From Sabulitectum sp036743055 (lineage in GTDB: Bacteria; Fermentibacterota; Fermentibacteria; Fermentibacterales; JCC-6), in NCBI GenBank assembly GCA_036743055.1, contig DAINQE010000040.1:1-23022 (forward strand): a DNA stretch of 23,022 nt, read 5' to 3'. Both the position numbers and the translations under genes were made by a program. The notes under the pieces are model-generated. The model ran no database searches, was not told the DNA's origin, and saw only the letters and a list, made by a program, of their open reading frames with translations. Positions 16,286 through 22,970 of the stretch are shown piece by piece; position 1 is the stretch's first letter, and every line of letters begins with the position of its first letter.

Positions 16286-16882
16286 ATGTTACGTGCTGCA
16301 GAAGGATCCTGGCCCGTTCTTTTCTTACTGCTGCTGCCACTGGCAGCCCATTCAGAAGAAGCAATCCTCCTTGAAACGGACTTCAGCTATCTGCCGGAAC
16401 ATTGGTACTCTGAGGAATTCACCTTCGACAGTATGGGGGCCAAACTGTATTGGATCTCCTTCAGCCATCTCTCGGCGGTGCTTCGCACCGGGGAGTCAGA
16501 CGAGTGGGAGAACAACATTTTCATTCCAGACGGAACCGACTCGGTACGCATCGATATCTCTCACCATATAAATGTTCTTGGTGGAGATTATCCTGCGCTG
16601 TCCTTTGAGATAAGCCTGTCAGACGAGGATCATCAAGAGGATATCTGGTACGAATACCTCAATAACCAGAACCCGAACATCAACCAGTGGCTTGAGCACT
16701 CGGTCTCACCGGATTGGCTGGAGGCAGGTGACTGGCTGGGGATTCGTTTCCGTGCCTACGGCTGGCCGGGCGATTTCGGCTCGAACATCAACTGGAGGAT
16801 CTTCGATGTGACAGTTACGGCTTATGGGGATCAGCTTGGCCTGTCATCAGACACATGGGCAGGGATAAAGACCAGTCTTTAG
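16286..16882 (+). CDS. exported protein, predicted beta-rich
   Basis: A 198-residue protein whose first 23 residues form a classical signal peptide (Arg3, then PVLFLLLLPLAAHS). I do not recognise the mature domain; its alternating hydrophobic and polar strands (LYWISFSHLSAVLRTG, SVRIDISHHINVLGG, WRIFDVTVTAYG) suggest a jelly-roll or carbohydrate-binding-like beta-sandwich. I choose the ATG at 16286 because AAGGGAGG lies 5 nt upstream and a strong promoter sits right before it; the frame could extend 22 codons back to a TTG, but that would place the promoter inside the gene. Its stop overlaps the stop of the convergent NlpC/P60 gene by 4 bp. Base composition is slightly more AT-rich than its neighbours. 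Confidence 0.68.
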   Translation: MLRAAEGSWPVLFLLLLPLAAHSEEAILLETDFSYLPEHWYSEEFTFDSMGAKLYWISFSHLSAVLRTGESDEWENNIFIPDGTDSVRIDISHHINVLGGDYPALSFEISLSDEDHQEDIWYEYLNNQNPNINQWLEHSVSPDWLEAGDWLGIRFRAYGWPGDFGSNINWRIFDVTVTAYGDQLGLSSDTWAGIKTSL

Positions 16883-17331
16883 GTGCCCACGACCCTCACT
16901 GAAGCATAATAGCGCCTGAGGTAGTTGGGCTGGTCGATAGAGGTTATCACCACGCCCCTGTCCTGCCAGGAAGAGCAGTGTATGAACTCGCCGTCGCCCA
17001 GGTATATCCCAGCATGGGTGGGGTTATGGAATATCATTATGTCACCGGGCACCATGCTGTCACGGGCAACGTACTCCCCCATCTCCTCTATGGCGGTAAC
17101 GGTTCTGGGCAGGGGTATCCCATTGTCGTTGAACACCCTGTAGGTAAGGCCGCTGCAGTCGAAGCCGTTCTCGTCGGTCCCTCCCCACACATAGGGAACA
17201 CCAAGGTAGGACACGGCCTGTTCTATGATGGATTCGGTCACGGACAGGCTGTCGCTTCCGGCCGTTTCGAGGGTATCGGGCTGGCAGTGAGCAGCGGCAA
17301 ATACAGATAACATTACGAATATCGCTTTCAT
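16879..17331 (-). CDS. exported NlpC/P60 family cysteine endopeptidase
   Basis: A 150-residue cell-wall hydrolase of the NlpC/P60 fold, which cuts peptide cross-bridges of peptidoglycan, typically between D-gamma-glutamyl and diaminopimelate residues. The catalytic Cys is in FDCSGL (C59), the His in THAGIYLG (H106), and the third polar residue in FIHCSSW (H118). The motif YVWGG (47-51) is also typical. The N-terminus has a short hydrophobic signal; FAAAHC could be a poor lipobox because His precedes Cys. There is no SH3 or LysM targeting domain. AAAGG lies 5 nt before the ATG. It is divergent from the beta-barrel pair and shares a promoter region with it, which fits an envelope role. Confidence 0.9.
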   Translation of the reverse strand: MKAIFVMLSVFAAAHCQPDTLETAGSDSLSVTESIIEQAVSYLGVPYVWGGTDENGFDCSGLTYRVFNDNGIPLPRTVTAIEEMGEYVARDSMVPGDIMIFHNPTHAGIYLGDGEFIHCSSWQDRGVVITSIDQPNYLRRYYASVRVVGT

Positions 17332-17359
17332 TGAAACCTTTCGTTTTTATGAGTATATA
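17331..17359 (+). promoter_or_regulatory. promoter for the tandem beta-barrel genes
   Basis: TTGAAA (17331-17336, 5 of 6 to consensus) and TATATA (17354-17359) have a 17-base spacer. The -35 box overlaps the first base of the divergent NlpC/P60 start codon. The -10 box is the centre of the palindrome GAGTATATACTC at 17351-17362, and is also used by the minus-strand promoter. Confidence 0.55.
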
Positions 17360-17382
17360 CTCCTGCGAAAGGGAAAAGTTCA
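17354..17382 (-). promoter_or_regulatory. promoter for the NlpC/P60 gene
   Basis: Read on the minus strand, TGAACT (17377-17382) and TATATA (17354-17359) are also 17 bases apart. The same symmetrical -10 hexamer therefore serves both directions, so RNA polymerase could occupy only one orientation at a time. Confidence 0.45.
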
Positions 17383-17415
17383 CTTCAGGTACTTCCAGGA
17401 AAGGGCAGAGACGCC

Positions 17416-18012
17416 ATGATAAGTCTCATACCGTTATCGGCGGCTATAGTCGCATCGGCCCTGGGCGGCATTACCGCCGGGTTCTCCAGCACCACCGTTC
17501 CGGTGACAATCAACCAGGCTTACTCCCTGTACGAGGAGGAAGTAACCGTTCCCCTCATCACCCTGTCTGTGGAGCCGTTTTCCAGGATCCGCCTGGAGGG
17601 TTTCTACGGATTCCGGTCGGCGACCGAAGAAGAGGAGCACATGTGGACGAACGAGGTGGTGGACTCCAGATCGGAAGCTTTCGGAGCTGCCGCATTTTAC
17701 ACGTTCATCAAACGGGGCGGAGGGGCATTCAGCGCCGGAGTCCGCTATTTGCATTCTTCGACCACTGTGGAAACAGAGTACGACCTGACGGAACTCTACT
17801 GTACCATGGACCGAATCGGTCCTGCAGCAAGAATTGATATCAGTATTCCCGGACTGGAGGAAATAGGACTCTATTCCCAGTGGGGAGTGGACTACACCCA
17901 GACGGAAATCGCCTTCTACAGCAACGAACAGGAGATCGGCAGCGAAGGCAGGGACGAGTGGTTGACCTCGGCCCCGGAATACATCGTCTCGGGTATCTAT
18001 TACAGTTTCTGA
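17416..18012 (+). CDS. small outer-membrane beta-barrel-like protein, copy 1
   Basis: A 198-residue protein with an N-terminal hydrophobic export signal (about 1-22) and a mature part of alternating amphipathic strands ending in the aromatic residues typical of outer-membrane barrels (SGIYYSF at the C-terminus). I see about eight possible strands, including LITLSVEPFSRIRLEGFYGFRS and GGAFSAGVRYLHSS. This is the size of OmpX/OmpW-type barrels, but I cannot assign a named family. It is clearly paralogous to the next gene, with the shared segments RLEG-YGFR, FSAG-RYLHSS, MDR-GPAARID and YSQWG-DY. A shared promoter upstream suggests both are expressed together. The ribosome site (AAGGG) is weak. 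Confidence 0.62.
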   Translation: MISLIPLSAAIVASALGGITAGFSSTTVPVTINQAYSLYEEEVTVPLITLSVEPFSRIRLEGFYGFRSATEEEEHMWTNEVVDSRSEAFGAAAFYTFIKRGGGAFSAGVRYLHSSTTVETEYDLTELYCTMDRIGPAARIDISIPGLEEIGLYSQWGVDYTQTEIAFYSNEQEIGSEGRDEWLTSAPEYIVSGIYYSF

Positions 18013-18067
18013 TGCAGACCGATCATATCCAGTCCACGCCTGACCATATTAGAGGAGACATGACGCA

Positions 18068-18664
18068 ATGGTAAAGTTAGCTTCAACGATCTGTTCCTGC
18101 GCAGCTGCCGCATTCGCGGTCACGGCAGGAATATCCCAGGTAAGCGTTCCGGTGGACATAACTCAGCCTGGCCTCATCTGGGACGAGCGCATGGACATAC
18201 CTGTACTCACGGTCTCAGTTGAACCCCTGTCGGGAGTTCGCCTTGAAGGTTGCTACGGTTTCCGTGCCACTTCAGAGACAGATGACAACACCTATTCCGA
18301 CGATATCGATTCGAAAACCCATGTTTTCGGGATCAGTTCTTTCTACACCCTGCTCGGCATTGGAAACGCTGAATTCAGCGCCGGGCTTCGGTATCTCCAC
18401 TCATCCATTGAGTTCCAGGAGGAAACCGGTTCCATACCGCTGACGTCGTCCATGGACCGCTACGGCCCCGCGGCAAGGATCGACTTCAGTATTCCCGGAA
18501 TAGAGGAAGTTGGCTTCTACTCCCAGTGGGGGTTGGACTACAGCCGGGCGGAAACCGTCTTCGACGATGAGTCGGAATATGAGGAGAAATCCGAACAGGT
18601 AGAATGGAGCATAGCCGGTCCGGAGTACATTCTTTCCGGCATCTACTACAGTTTCAGCTTGTAG
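18068..18664 (+). CDS. small outer-membrane beta-barrel-like protein, copy 2
   Basis: A 198-residue paralogue of the preceding gene, the same length and colinear with it over nearly the whole length. The signal peptide (MVKLASTICSCAAAAFAVTAG) has a Lys at position 3 and a better hydrophobic core than in copy 1. The C-terminus SGIYYSFSL keeps the aromatic end but has two extra residues after the Phe. The negatively charged loop regions (TSETDDNTYSDD and DDESEYEEKSEQ) differ most from copy 1, as expected for surface loops. GAGGAG lies 10 nt before the ATG. The 55-bp gap to copy 1 holds no terminator. Function unknown; an envelope or adhesion role is only inferred. Confidence 0.62.
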   Translation: MVKLASTICSCAAAAFAVTAGISQVSVPVDITQPGLIWDERMDIPVLTVSVEPLSGVRLEGCYGFRATSETDDNTYSDDIDSKTHVFGISSFYTLLGIGNAEFSAGLRYLHSSIEFQEETGSIPLTSSMDRYGPAARIDFSIPGIEEVGFYSQWGLDYSRAETVFDDESEYEEKSEQVEWSIAGPEYILSGIYYSFSL

Positions 18665-18676
18665 CCTTATCTGAGA

Positions 18677-18907
18677 TCAGTCGGCTTCCCCGGAAAGGAC
18701 CTCAAGGGCTTCGGATGCCTTTTCAAAGTCTTCGCCGCTTACCATGAGCTTGATGCCGCCCCTGCGCACCAGTGATACCCCCATGAGCATTCCCCCGCAG
18801 TCGGCTGCGCGTATCAAGGACTCTATCCCCTGTTCTTCCAGCAGCCCCTGGGCTATCTCAGCCTCGACCCTGGTGTCGAAGGCCATGACCTCCAGCAGTT
18901 CACTCAT
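18677..18907 (-). CDS. DUF2007 family protein (putative signal-transducing protein)
   Basis: A 76-residue protein of the DUF2007 type: a single ferredoxin-like domain with pattern LLEVMAFDTRVEAEIAQGLL, then EEQGIESLI, and a C-terminal GGIKLMVSGEDFEKASEAL. Members are small and often sit near proteases or regulators; no reaction is known. I choose the ATG at 18907 because AGAGGAAGG precedes it at 5 nt. The upstream ATG at 18922 has no ribosome site and lies directly after a GC-rich hairpin, only 6 bases away. It has almost no room for its own promoter, so it is likely transcribed by readthrough from the M42 peptidase gene. Confidence 0.75.
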   Translation of the reverse strand: MSELLEVMAFDTRVEAEIAQGLLEEQGIESLIRAADCGGMLMGVSLVRRGGIKLMVSGEDFEKASEALEVLSGEAD

Positions 18908-18922
18908 ACCTTCCTCTTTCAT

Positions 18923-18954
18923 ACTGAAAAGCCCCCGCCCGGCGGGGGCTTTCA
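18923..18954. terminator. strong GC-rich hairpin between the M42 peptidase and DUF2007 genes
   Basis: AGCCCCCGCC and GGCGGGGGCT form a perfect 10-bp stem around a minimal loop. On the minus strand it is followed by TTTT-CAG, and on the plus strand by TTT-CAG, so it can end transcripts from both sides. On the minus strand it begins 12 bp after the M42 stop and its T-run ends 20 bp before the DUF2007 ATG. Confidence 0.75.
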
Positions 18955-18966
18955 GTCAAGCATCCG

Positions 18967-20028
18967 TCAGATGATGAAGTCTTCCGCGGATTTGATGGAG
19001 GCGATGGTCTTCGCCAGCAGCTTGGCGCAGTTCTCCACATCGTCCAGGGAAACCACTTCCACAGGTGTGTGCATGTACCTGTTGGGAATGCTCACCAGGG
19101 CGGTGGCCACGCCGCCGCGGGCAAGCTGAATGGCGTTGGCGTCGGTGCCTGTTCCCCTGGACTCGGCGATCACCTTATATGGTATCTTGTTCTCCTGGGC
19201 GGTCTTCACAAGCAGCTCGAAGAGCCTGGGGTTGATGTTGGGTCCCCTGGCTATCACCGGGCCGTCGCCCAGCTTGATGTCCCCGAAAAGGTTCTTGTCT
19301 ATCCCGGGCATGTCCGAGGTGTGGGTAACGTCAACGGCGAAGCCTATCTGGGGATTAATCGCGTAGGAACTGGTGATGGCTCCCCTTACGCCTATCTCCT
19401 CCTGAACCGTGGCAACCGAGGTCACCTTGTGGCTGAAGTTCTTCTCCTCGGAAAGCAGCCTGAGGGCCTCAACCACCGCGAAGGAGCCGATCCTGTCATC
19501 GAAGCCCCTGGCAACGTAGATGGAACCCCGGAGCTTTTCGAAACCAACTGCGATGGTGGCAACGTCGCCTATCTCCACCACCTTCTCGGCTTCCTTCCTG
19601 TCCTTCGCCCCGATGTCGATCCACATGTCCTTGATCTCGGTTACCTTCTTGCGCTCCTCGGCTTCGAGAAGGTGTATCGCCTTCCTGCCCAGAACGCCGT
19701 AAACGGGCCCGTTCTTCGTGTACACGTTAACCCGCTGCCCCGCCACCACGTGGGGATCCACGCCGCCCACAGGGGAGATCTTCAGGAAACCGTCGTCGGT
19801 TACGGCCTTAACCATGAAGCCGATCTCGTCGATGTGCCCAGACATGTAGATGGAAACTTTCCCCTTCGGATTCAGAGTGGCATAGGAGTTGCCGTGGAAG
19901 TCGCCCTTGACTTCATGACTGAACTTGCCGGCGTACTCACGCCATACCGCCGCTGCGGAGTTCTCGTATCCCGAGGGGCTTGACTCCTTGAGCAGCTTCG
20001 CCAGAAAATCCTTCGAGTTCTTGCGCAA
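18967..20028 (-). CDS. M42 family metallo-aminopeptidase (glutamyl aminopeptidase/endoglucanase-like)
   Basis: A 353-residue cytosolic aminopeptidase of the M42 (PepA/TET/FrvX) family, which removes N-terminal residues and usually assembles into tetrahedral dodecamers. All metal ligands and the catalytic Glu appear: H65 in SGHIDEIGF, D177/D178 in RGFDDRIG, EE (210-211) in VQEEIGVRGA, D233 in FAVDVTH and H320 in NRYMHTPVE. Length fits the family. I choose the TTG at 20028: AAGGAG lies 6 nt upstream, and the protein then begins MRKNSKDFLAKLL, like its relatives. The longer frame to an ATG at 20130 adds 34 non-homologous residues and no ribosome site. A strong hairpin follows the stop. Confidence 0.9.
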   Translation of the reverse strand: MRKNSKDFLAKLLKESSPSGYENSAAAVWREYAGKFSHEVKGDFHGNSYATLNPKGKVSIYMSGHIDEIGFMVKAVTDDGFLKISPVGGVDPHVVAGQRVNVYTKNGPVYGVLGRKAIHLLEAEERKKVTEIKDMWIDIGAKDRKEAEKVVEIGDVATIAVGFEKLRGSIYVARGFDDRIGSFAVVEALRLLSEEKNFSHKVTSVATVQEEIGVRGAITSSYAINPQIGFAVDVTHTSDMPGIDKNLFGDIKLGDGPVIARGPNINPRLFELLVKTAQENKIPYKVIAESRGTGTDANAIQLARGGVATALVSIPNRYMHTPVEVVSLDDVENCAKLLAKTIASIKSAEDFII

Positions 20029-20066
20029 AACATTCTCCTTCACTGAGTTTTTACGGGTGCCAGGCC

Positions 20067-20097
20067 AATATACTATCATGAAAAGGTGCCTGTGCAA
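20067..20097 (-). promoter_or_regulatory. possible promoter of the M42 peptidase gene
   Basis: On the minus strand TATATT (20067-20072) is a 5 of 6 -10 match about 40 bp before the TTG start. The only -35-like hexamer, TTGCAC (20092-20097), is 19 bases away, longer than ideal. The -10 is plausible; the -35 is uncertain. Confidence 0.3.
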
Positions 20098-20141
20098 GTA
20101 TTGCCCTGGAAGCGGTTCTGGCATATGCACCGGATTACCGG

Positions 20142-20279
20142 TCGCCTTTCATGGTGATGGACAGCGAAAGCCCGATAACCCTTAGTCTCGGGCACGGTAA
20201 TCCCATTGTCAGCGACTGGAACGGAGATGGCCTGAAGGATTTGATGCGGGGCCAGGACTCTGGCGGCAAGCTCAGGTGA
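20142..20279 (+). pseudogene. remnant of an FG-GAP/VCBS-repeat protein
   Basis: In one frame this stretch reads SPFMVMDSESP, then GNPIVSDWNGDGLKDLMRGQ and SGGKLR before TGA at 20277. DWNGDGxKDL is the calcium-binding core of FG-GAP/VCBS repeats found in secreted and surface proteins. Nothing upstream provides a signal peptide: the frame is closed by TGA at 20079, overlapping the M42 promoter region. After the stop, another frame stays open for about 59 codons (to about 20453) without recognisable repeat. I read this as the decayed fragment of a larger surface-protein gene, not an active gene. Confidence 0.5.
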
Positions 20280-20616
20280 ACCTTGCGGCGAGGCTCTCTA
20301 CCATCAGTACCTTTCTCGGTTTTCTTGCGTCTGAAGAAACTGCAACAGTTCTCATTGGAGACTTCAAACCATGCTCAATGATCTGGCTATGCCAAAGAAT
20401 AACAATGAATCGGAAACTGGAGGAAATTTCCAGCAAGAGTGCCGAGGGCTAATTGATCATTCCAATGTTAAGGCCCTGTCAGGGCCGGATCACACCGCTG
20501 GGGAATGGTACTTCCGGGCGCGCATGCGCCATGGATATAGAACGGTTTGACAGCAGCGGGGTATTTATGAAGATTACACACATCTGACTGTTTTATCGTT
20601 TCCGACAGGGAGATTC
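20280..20616. other. gene-poor stretch between FG-GAP remnant and GH5 gene
   Basis: I see no gene here with a ribosome site and recognisable product. Two short palindromes occur: GGCCCTG-T-CAGGGCC (20472-20486) and GCGCATGCGC (20520-20529). A TTGACA hexamer at 20547-20552 is a perfect -35 match, but the hexamer 17 bases downstream (AAGATT) matches only 3 of 6, so a promoter for the GH5 gene here is possible but weak. Base composition is mixed and lower in GC than the neighbouring housekeeping genes. Confidence 0.4.
20472..20486. repeat. 15-bp inverted repeat upstream of the GH5 gene
   Basis: GGCCCTG and CAGGGCC are perfect 7-bp arms around a single T. There is no following T-run, so terminator function is unlikely; it could be a regulator site for the GH5 gene or a scar of the rearranged region. 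Confidence 0.35.
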
Positions 20617-22152
20617 ATGCTAATAATGTTCATGCAACTATTGGTCTGCGGTGTTTCCCCAGACGGTCTAACCATGCTCACAACTTCGGGGGAAAACATT
20701 CTCAATGGCTGCGGAGAGGAAGTGGTTCTCAGGGGGATAAACCTGGACCTTCATTATGGCAGGGTACAGAACGACCCTGAAGCGCCCTTTCTGTATGCTT
20801 CAGAAGAAGACATGGAGTATCTGAAGGAGATCGGGTGTAACTCAGTAAGGATGTGCCTTCACTGGAAGCTGTTTTTGACCGATGCCGGCTATGATCTCAT
20901 TGATACTTATCTATCCTGGTGCGAACCCCGTGGAATTTACCTGATACTGGACATGCACAGAGTTCCTCCCGACGACATCACAGGAGGTCGCGGCATCTGG
21001 AACTCCCTGGAAGCGCAGGACTCCCTATGCGGCATTTGGGCTTCTATTGCCGACAGGTATGCTGCCCATCCGGGAATTGCAGGCTATGACCTTGTCAATG
21101 AACCAGCGGCCAGTGATCCCGATATCTGGTGGGATCTGGCACAGAGACTTGCCGACAGCATCAGGGTTGTGGATCAAAACCATATCATCTTCGTGGAAAC
21201 CCCTGGAGGAAGGTGTTCAGGCCTTAGACTTATCGATGACAGCAACACCGTTTACTCCGTTCATTGCTATGATCCATTCACCGTTTCCCATGCGGGAGCG
21301 ACATGGCCCGGTGATTCTCCCGTTCCATGTAACAGCACATACCCTGGAAACATCCTTACTGGAGTGAACTGGGTGGGCTGGTCAGATGAAGCGGAAAGAC
21401 TCACCGAACGAACCAACGGCTGGATTGAGTGGGAAAGCGGAGAAATAGTGATACCCGAAGAAGTCGAACTGGTGTCAGTAAAAGCGTTCGCCTCGGGGAA
21501 CACAGGGACTGTCCATTTCGATGATATTTCCATTACCATCAACAGCAGGGGGTTGCCAGTTCTTAACGGCGACATGGAAGAGCTCTCCCGAAGACGCACA
21601 GGGATACCTTCAAACTGGACCTTCTATCCTGATGGAGATTTCACCGGTTCGTTCCAGGAGAGCGGATACCGCAGTGAAGGCTGCCTCGAGATAGCCGGTT
21701 CCCGTGGAAGCGGATCCTGGATACAGACAAGAGCCTACTACATTGAACCCCTCTTCGACGTAAGACCCGGTGACATAGTTCAGGTAAAAGGAATGATCCT
21801 TGCCCCGCATAACCGTGGACGGATTTCCCTGGGGCTTGATTACCTCACCGAAAGAAGGGAATACTGGAACAGCGACTCATTGAGACAGCGAATTCATGAT
21901 GCTGTCCGCTGGGCAGAGAGCAATGAAGTACCCCTTTACGTGGGGGAATTCGGCTCTCTTCCCGGAACGGGTATTGACAGCCGAAACAACTTGATATCTG
22001 ACTGGATAACTGTGATGAATCAGGAGGGTCTTCACTGGTCCTACTGGACATTCCGCACCCAGGGAGCACCAAGTTTCGGCCTTTTTTACGATCACTCAAC
22101 TGTTGATGAAACACTGTCTGAAATACTTTCTCGGGGTTTTACCAGTATTTGA
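20617..22152 (+). CDS. exported glycoside hydrolase family 5 enzyme with inserted carbohydrate-binding-like module
   Basis: A 511-residue glycosidase of the GH5 type (cellulase/mannanase/glucanase superfamily). The acid/base Glu is E162 in YDLVNEPAA, the HxY motif is H216/Y218, and the nucleophile is E444 in LYVGEFGSLPG; VVLRGINLDLHYG and NSVRMCLHW match early barrel strands. Between the last two catalytic strands about 160 residues are inserted (about 255-418). Part of it (NGDMEELSRRRTGIPSNW, then SEGCLEIAG and VRPGDIVQVKG) follows the pattern of CBM4/9-type beta-sandwiches. Cleavage of beta-glucans or mannans outside the cytoplasm is inferred. The N-terminus is hydrophobic but very short and lacks a positive charge; Cys11 is not in a good lipobox. 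AGGGAG lies 5 nt before the ATG. Codon use is more AT-rich than in the housekeeping genes, suggesting transfer. Confidence 0.85.
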   Translation: MLIMFMQLLVCGVSPDGLTMLTTSGENILNGCGEEVVLRGINLDLHYGRVQNDPEAPFLYASEEDMEYLKEIGCNSVRMCLHWKLFLTDAGYDLIDTYLSWCEPRGIYLILDMHRVPPDDITGGRGIWNSLEAQDSLCGIWASIADRYAAHPGIAGYDLVNEPAASDPDIWWDLAQRLADSIRVVDQNHIIFVETPGGRCSGLRLIDDSNTVYSVHCYDPFTVSHAGATWPGDSPVPCNSTYPGNILTGVNWVGWSDEAERLTERTNGWIEWESGEIVIPEEVELVSVKAFASGNTGTVHFDDISITINSRGLPVLNGDMEELSRRRTGIPSNWTFYPDGDFTGSFQESGYRSEGCLEIAGSRGSGSWIQTRAYYIEPLFDVRPGDIVQVKGMILAPHNRGRISLGLDYLTERREYWNSDSLRQRIHDAVRWAESNEVPLYVGEFGSLPGTGIDSRNNLISDWITVMNQEGLHWSYWTFRTQGAPSFGLFYDHSTVDETLSEILSRGFTSI

Positions 22153-22186
22153 AGCACAATTCCTTTTCCCAGGGTAGAAATGCAGA

Positions 22187-22217
22187 AGGCCCCGGTTCCT
22201 CTGAACCAGGGCTTTTC
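22187..22217 (+). terminator. intrinsic terminator of the GH5 gene
   Basis: GCCC-c-GGTTC (22189-22198), loop CTCT, GAACC-a-GGGC (22203-22212) and TTTT form a 9-bp stem with one mismatch and a short T-run, 36 bp after the GH5 stop. Read from the other strand the arms are flanked by only one T pair, so it mainly ends plus-strand transcripts. Confidence 0.7.
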
Positions 22218-22364
22218 ATCTGGAAATATTCGTGATTTCATGCAGTTATTCTCGGTACAACTTCATCATCCTTGGACATGCTGTATCCAGCTGAAACGCC
22301 GGGCACGGCGTTCTCAGGTCAATCCCGGCTTCCGGTGAGCTTCCCTCCCGCGGAATGACCCGGT

Positions 22365-22838
22365 CTACTGCCGTGAGTACTCTCCCATGAAGGAAGCCTC
22401 CACCAGCAGGGCCTCGGACAGTGCCGCCCTCAGCTCTTCGGCGGTGGCGCCGGGGAGCAGATTGAGCATCCCATCCAGGGCGTAGAGCCTGAAGAAATAC
22501 CTGTGCTTCCCCGATGGAGGCGCAGGGCCTCCGTACCCTGTGTTCCCCCAGCTGTTGGTACCCTGCAGCGTGCCGTCCTCCAGTTCCTCGGCGGCGGGTA
22601 CTCCCTGGGGAAGCATCCTGCTCTCTCCCGGTATGTTGTAAACAACCCAGTGCACCCATGTTCCCATGGGCGCATCGGGATCCTCGCAGATCAGCGCGAA
22701 GCTCCCAGGGTTCCCGGTGCACTCCCATTGAAGAGGCGGTGAAAGGTCCTGGCCGTCCGCTGTGTAAATGGCGGGGATCATGTCCCCGTTGGAGAAGGCC
22801 GGGCTCCATATCATCAGCGATATCGAAAGCACTTCCAT
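22365..22838 (-). CDS. YbhB/YbcL family (PEBP, Raf-kinase-inhibitor-like) protein
   Basis: A 157-residue protein of the phosphatidylethanolamine-binding protein fold, whose bacterial members YbhB/YbcL bind small anionic ligands and have no proven common reaction. The signature DPDAPMGTWVHWVVYNIP (53-70) supplies the ligand-pocket Asp and His residues. GNTGYGGPAPPSGKHRYFFRLYALD is the second family block. Length matches YbhB. I choose the ATG at 22838 because GGGGGAG is directly upstream; the frame extends 23 codons further to an ATG at 22907, but that extension is unlike the family and has no ribosome site. It has no clear signal peptide. It lies between the GH5 terminator and the rRNA operon terminator and appears monocistronic. 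Confidence 0.9.
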   Translation of the reverse strand: MEVLSISLMIWSPAFSNGDMIPAIYTADGQDLSPPLQWECTGNPGSFALICEDPDAPMGTWVHWVVYNIPGESRMLPQGVPAAEELEDGTLQGTNSWGNTGYGGPAPPSGKHRYFFRLYALDGMLNLLPGATAEELRAALSEALLVEASFMGEYSRQ

Positions 22839-22929
22839 AATCTCCCCCTGTTTCCTTTCCGCATCCGGTGACATCTTACGATACATCATGGTCTTTCCGC
22901 CGGCCATCGGTGGTCCGTCCCTAAACGCA

Positions 22930-22963
22930 GAAAGGCCCCCGCAGTTTCCTGCAGGGGCCTTTT
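22930..22963 (-). terminator. rRNA operon terminator
   Basis: AAAGGCCCC (22931-22939) pairs perfectly with GGGGCCTTT (22954-22962), extended by GCAG/CTGC across one C/A mismatch, with loop TTTC. On the minus strand it ends in CCTTTC; on the plus strand in CCTTTT. It starts 8 bp after the 5S rRNA 3' end and is the expected intrinsic terminator of the rRNA operon. Confidence 0.85.
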
Positions 22964-22970
22964 GAGTTTT

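Noticed and set aside
20520..20529. GCGCATGCGC palindrome as an origin or attachment site
   Set aside because: Only 10 bp, no repeats, no DnaA-box cluster and no integrase or replication gene nearby.
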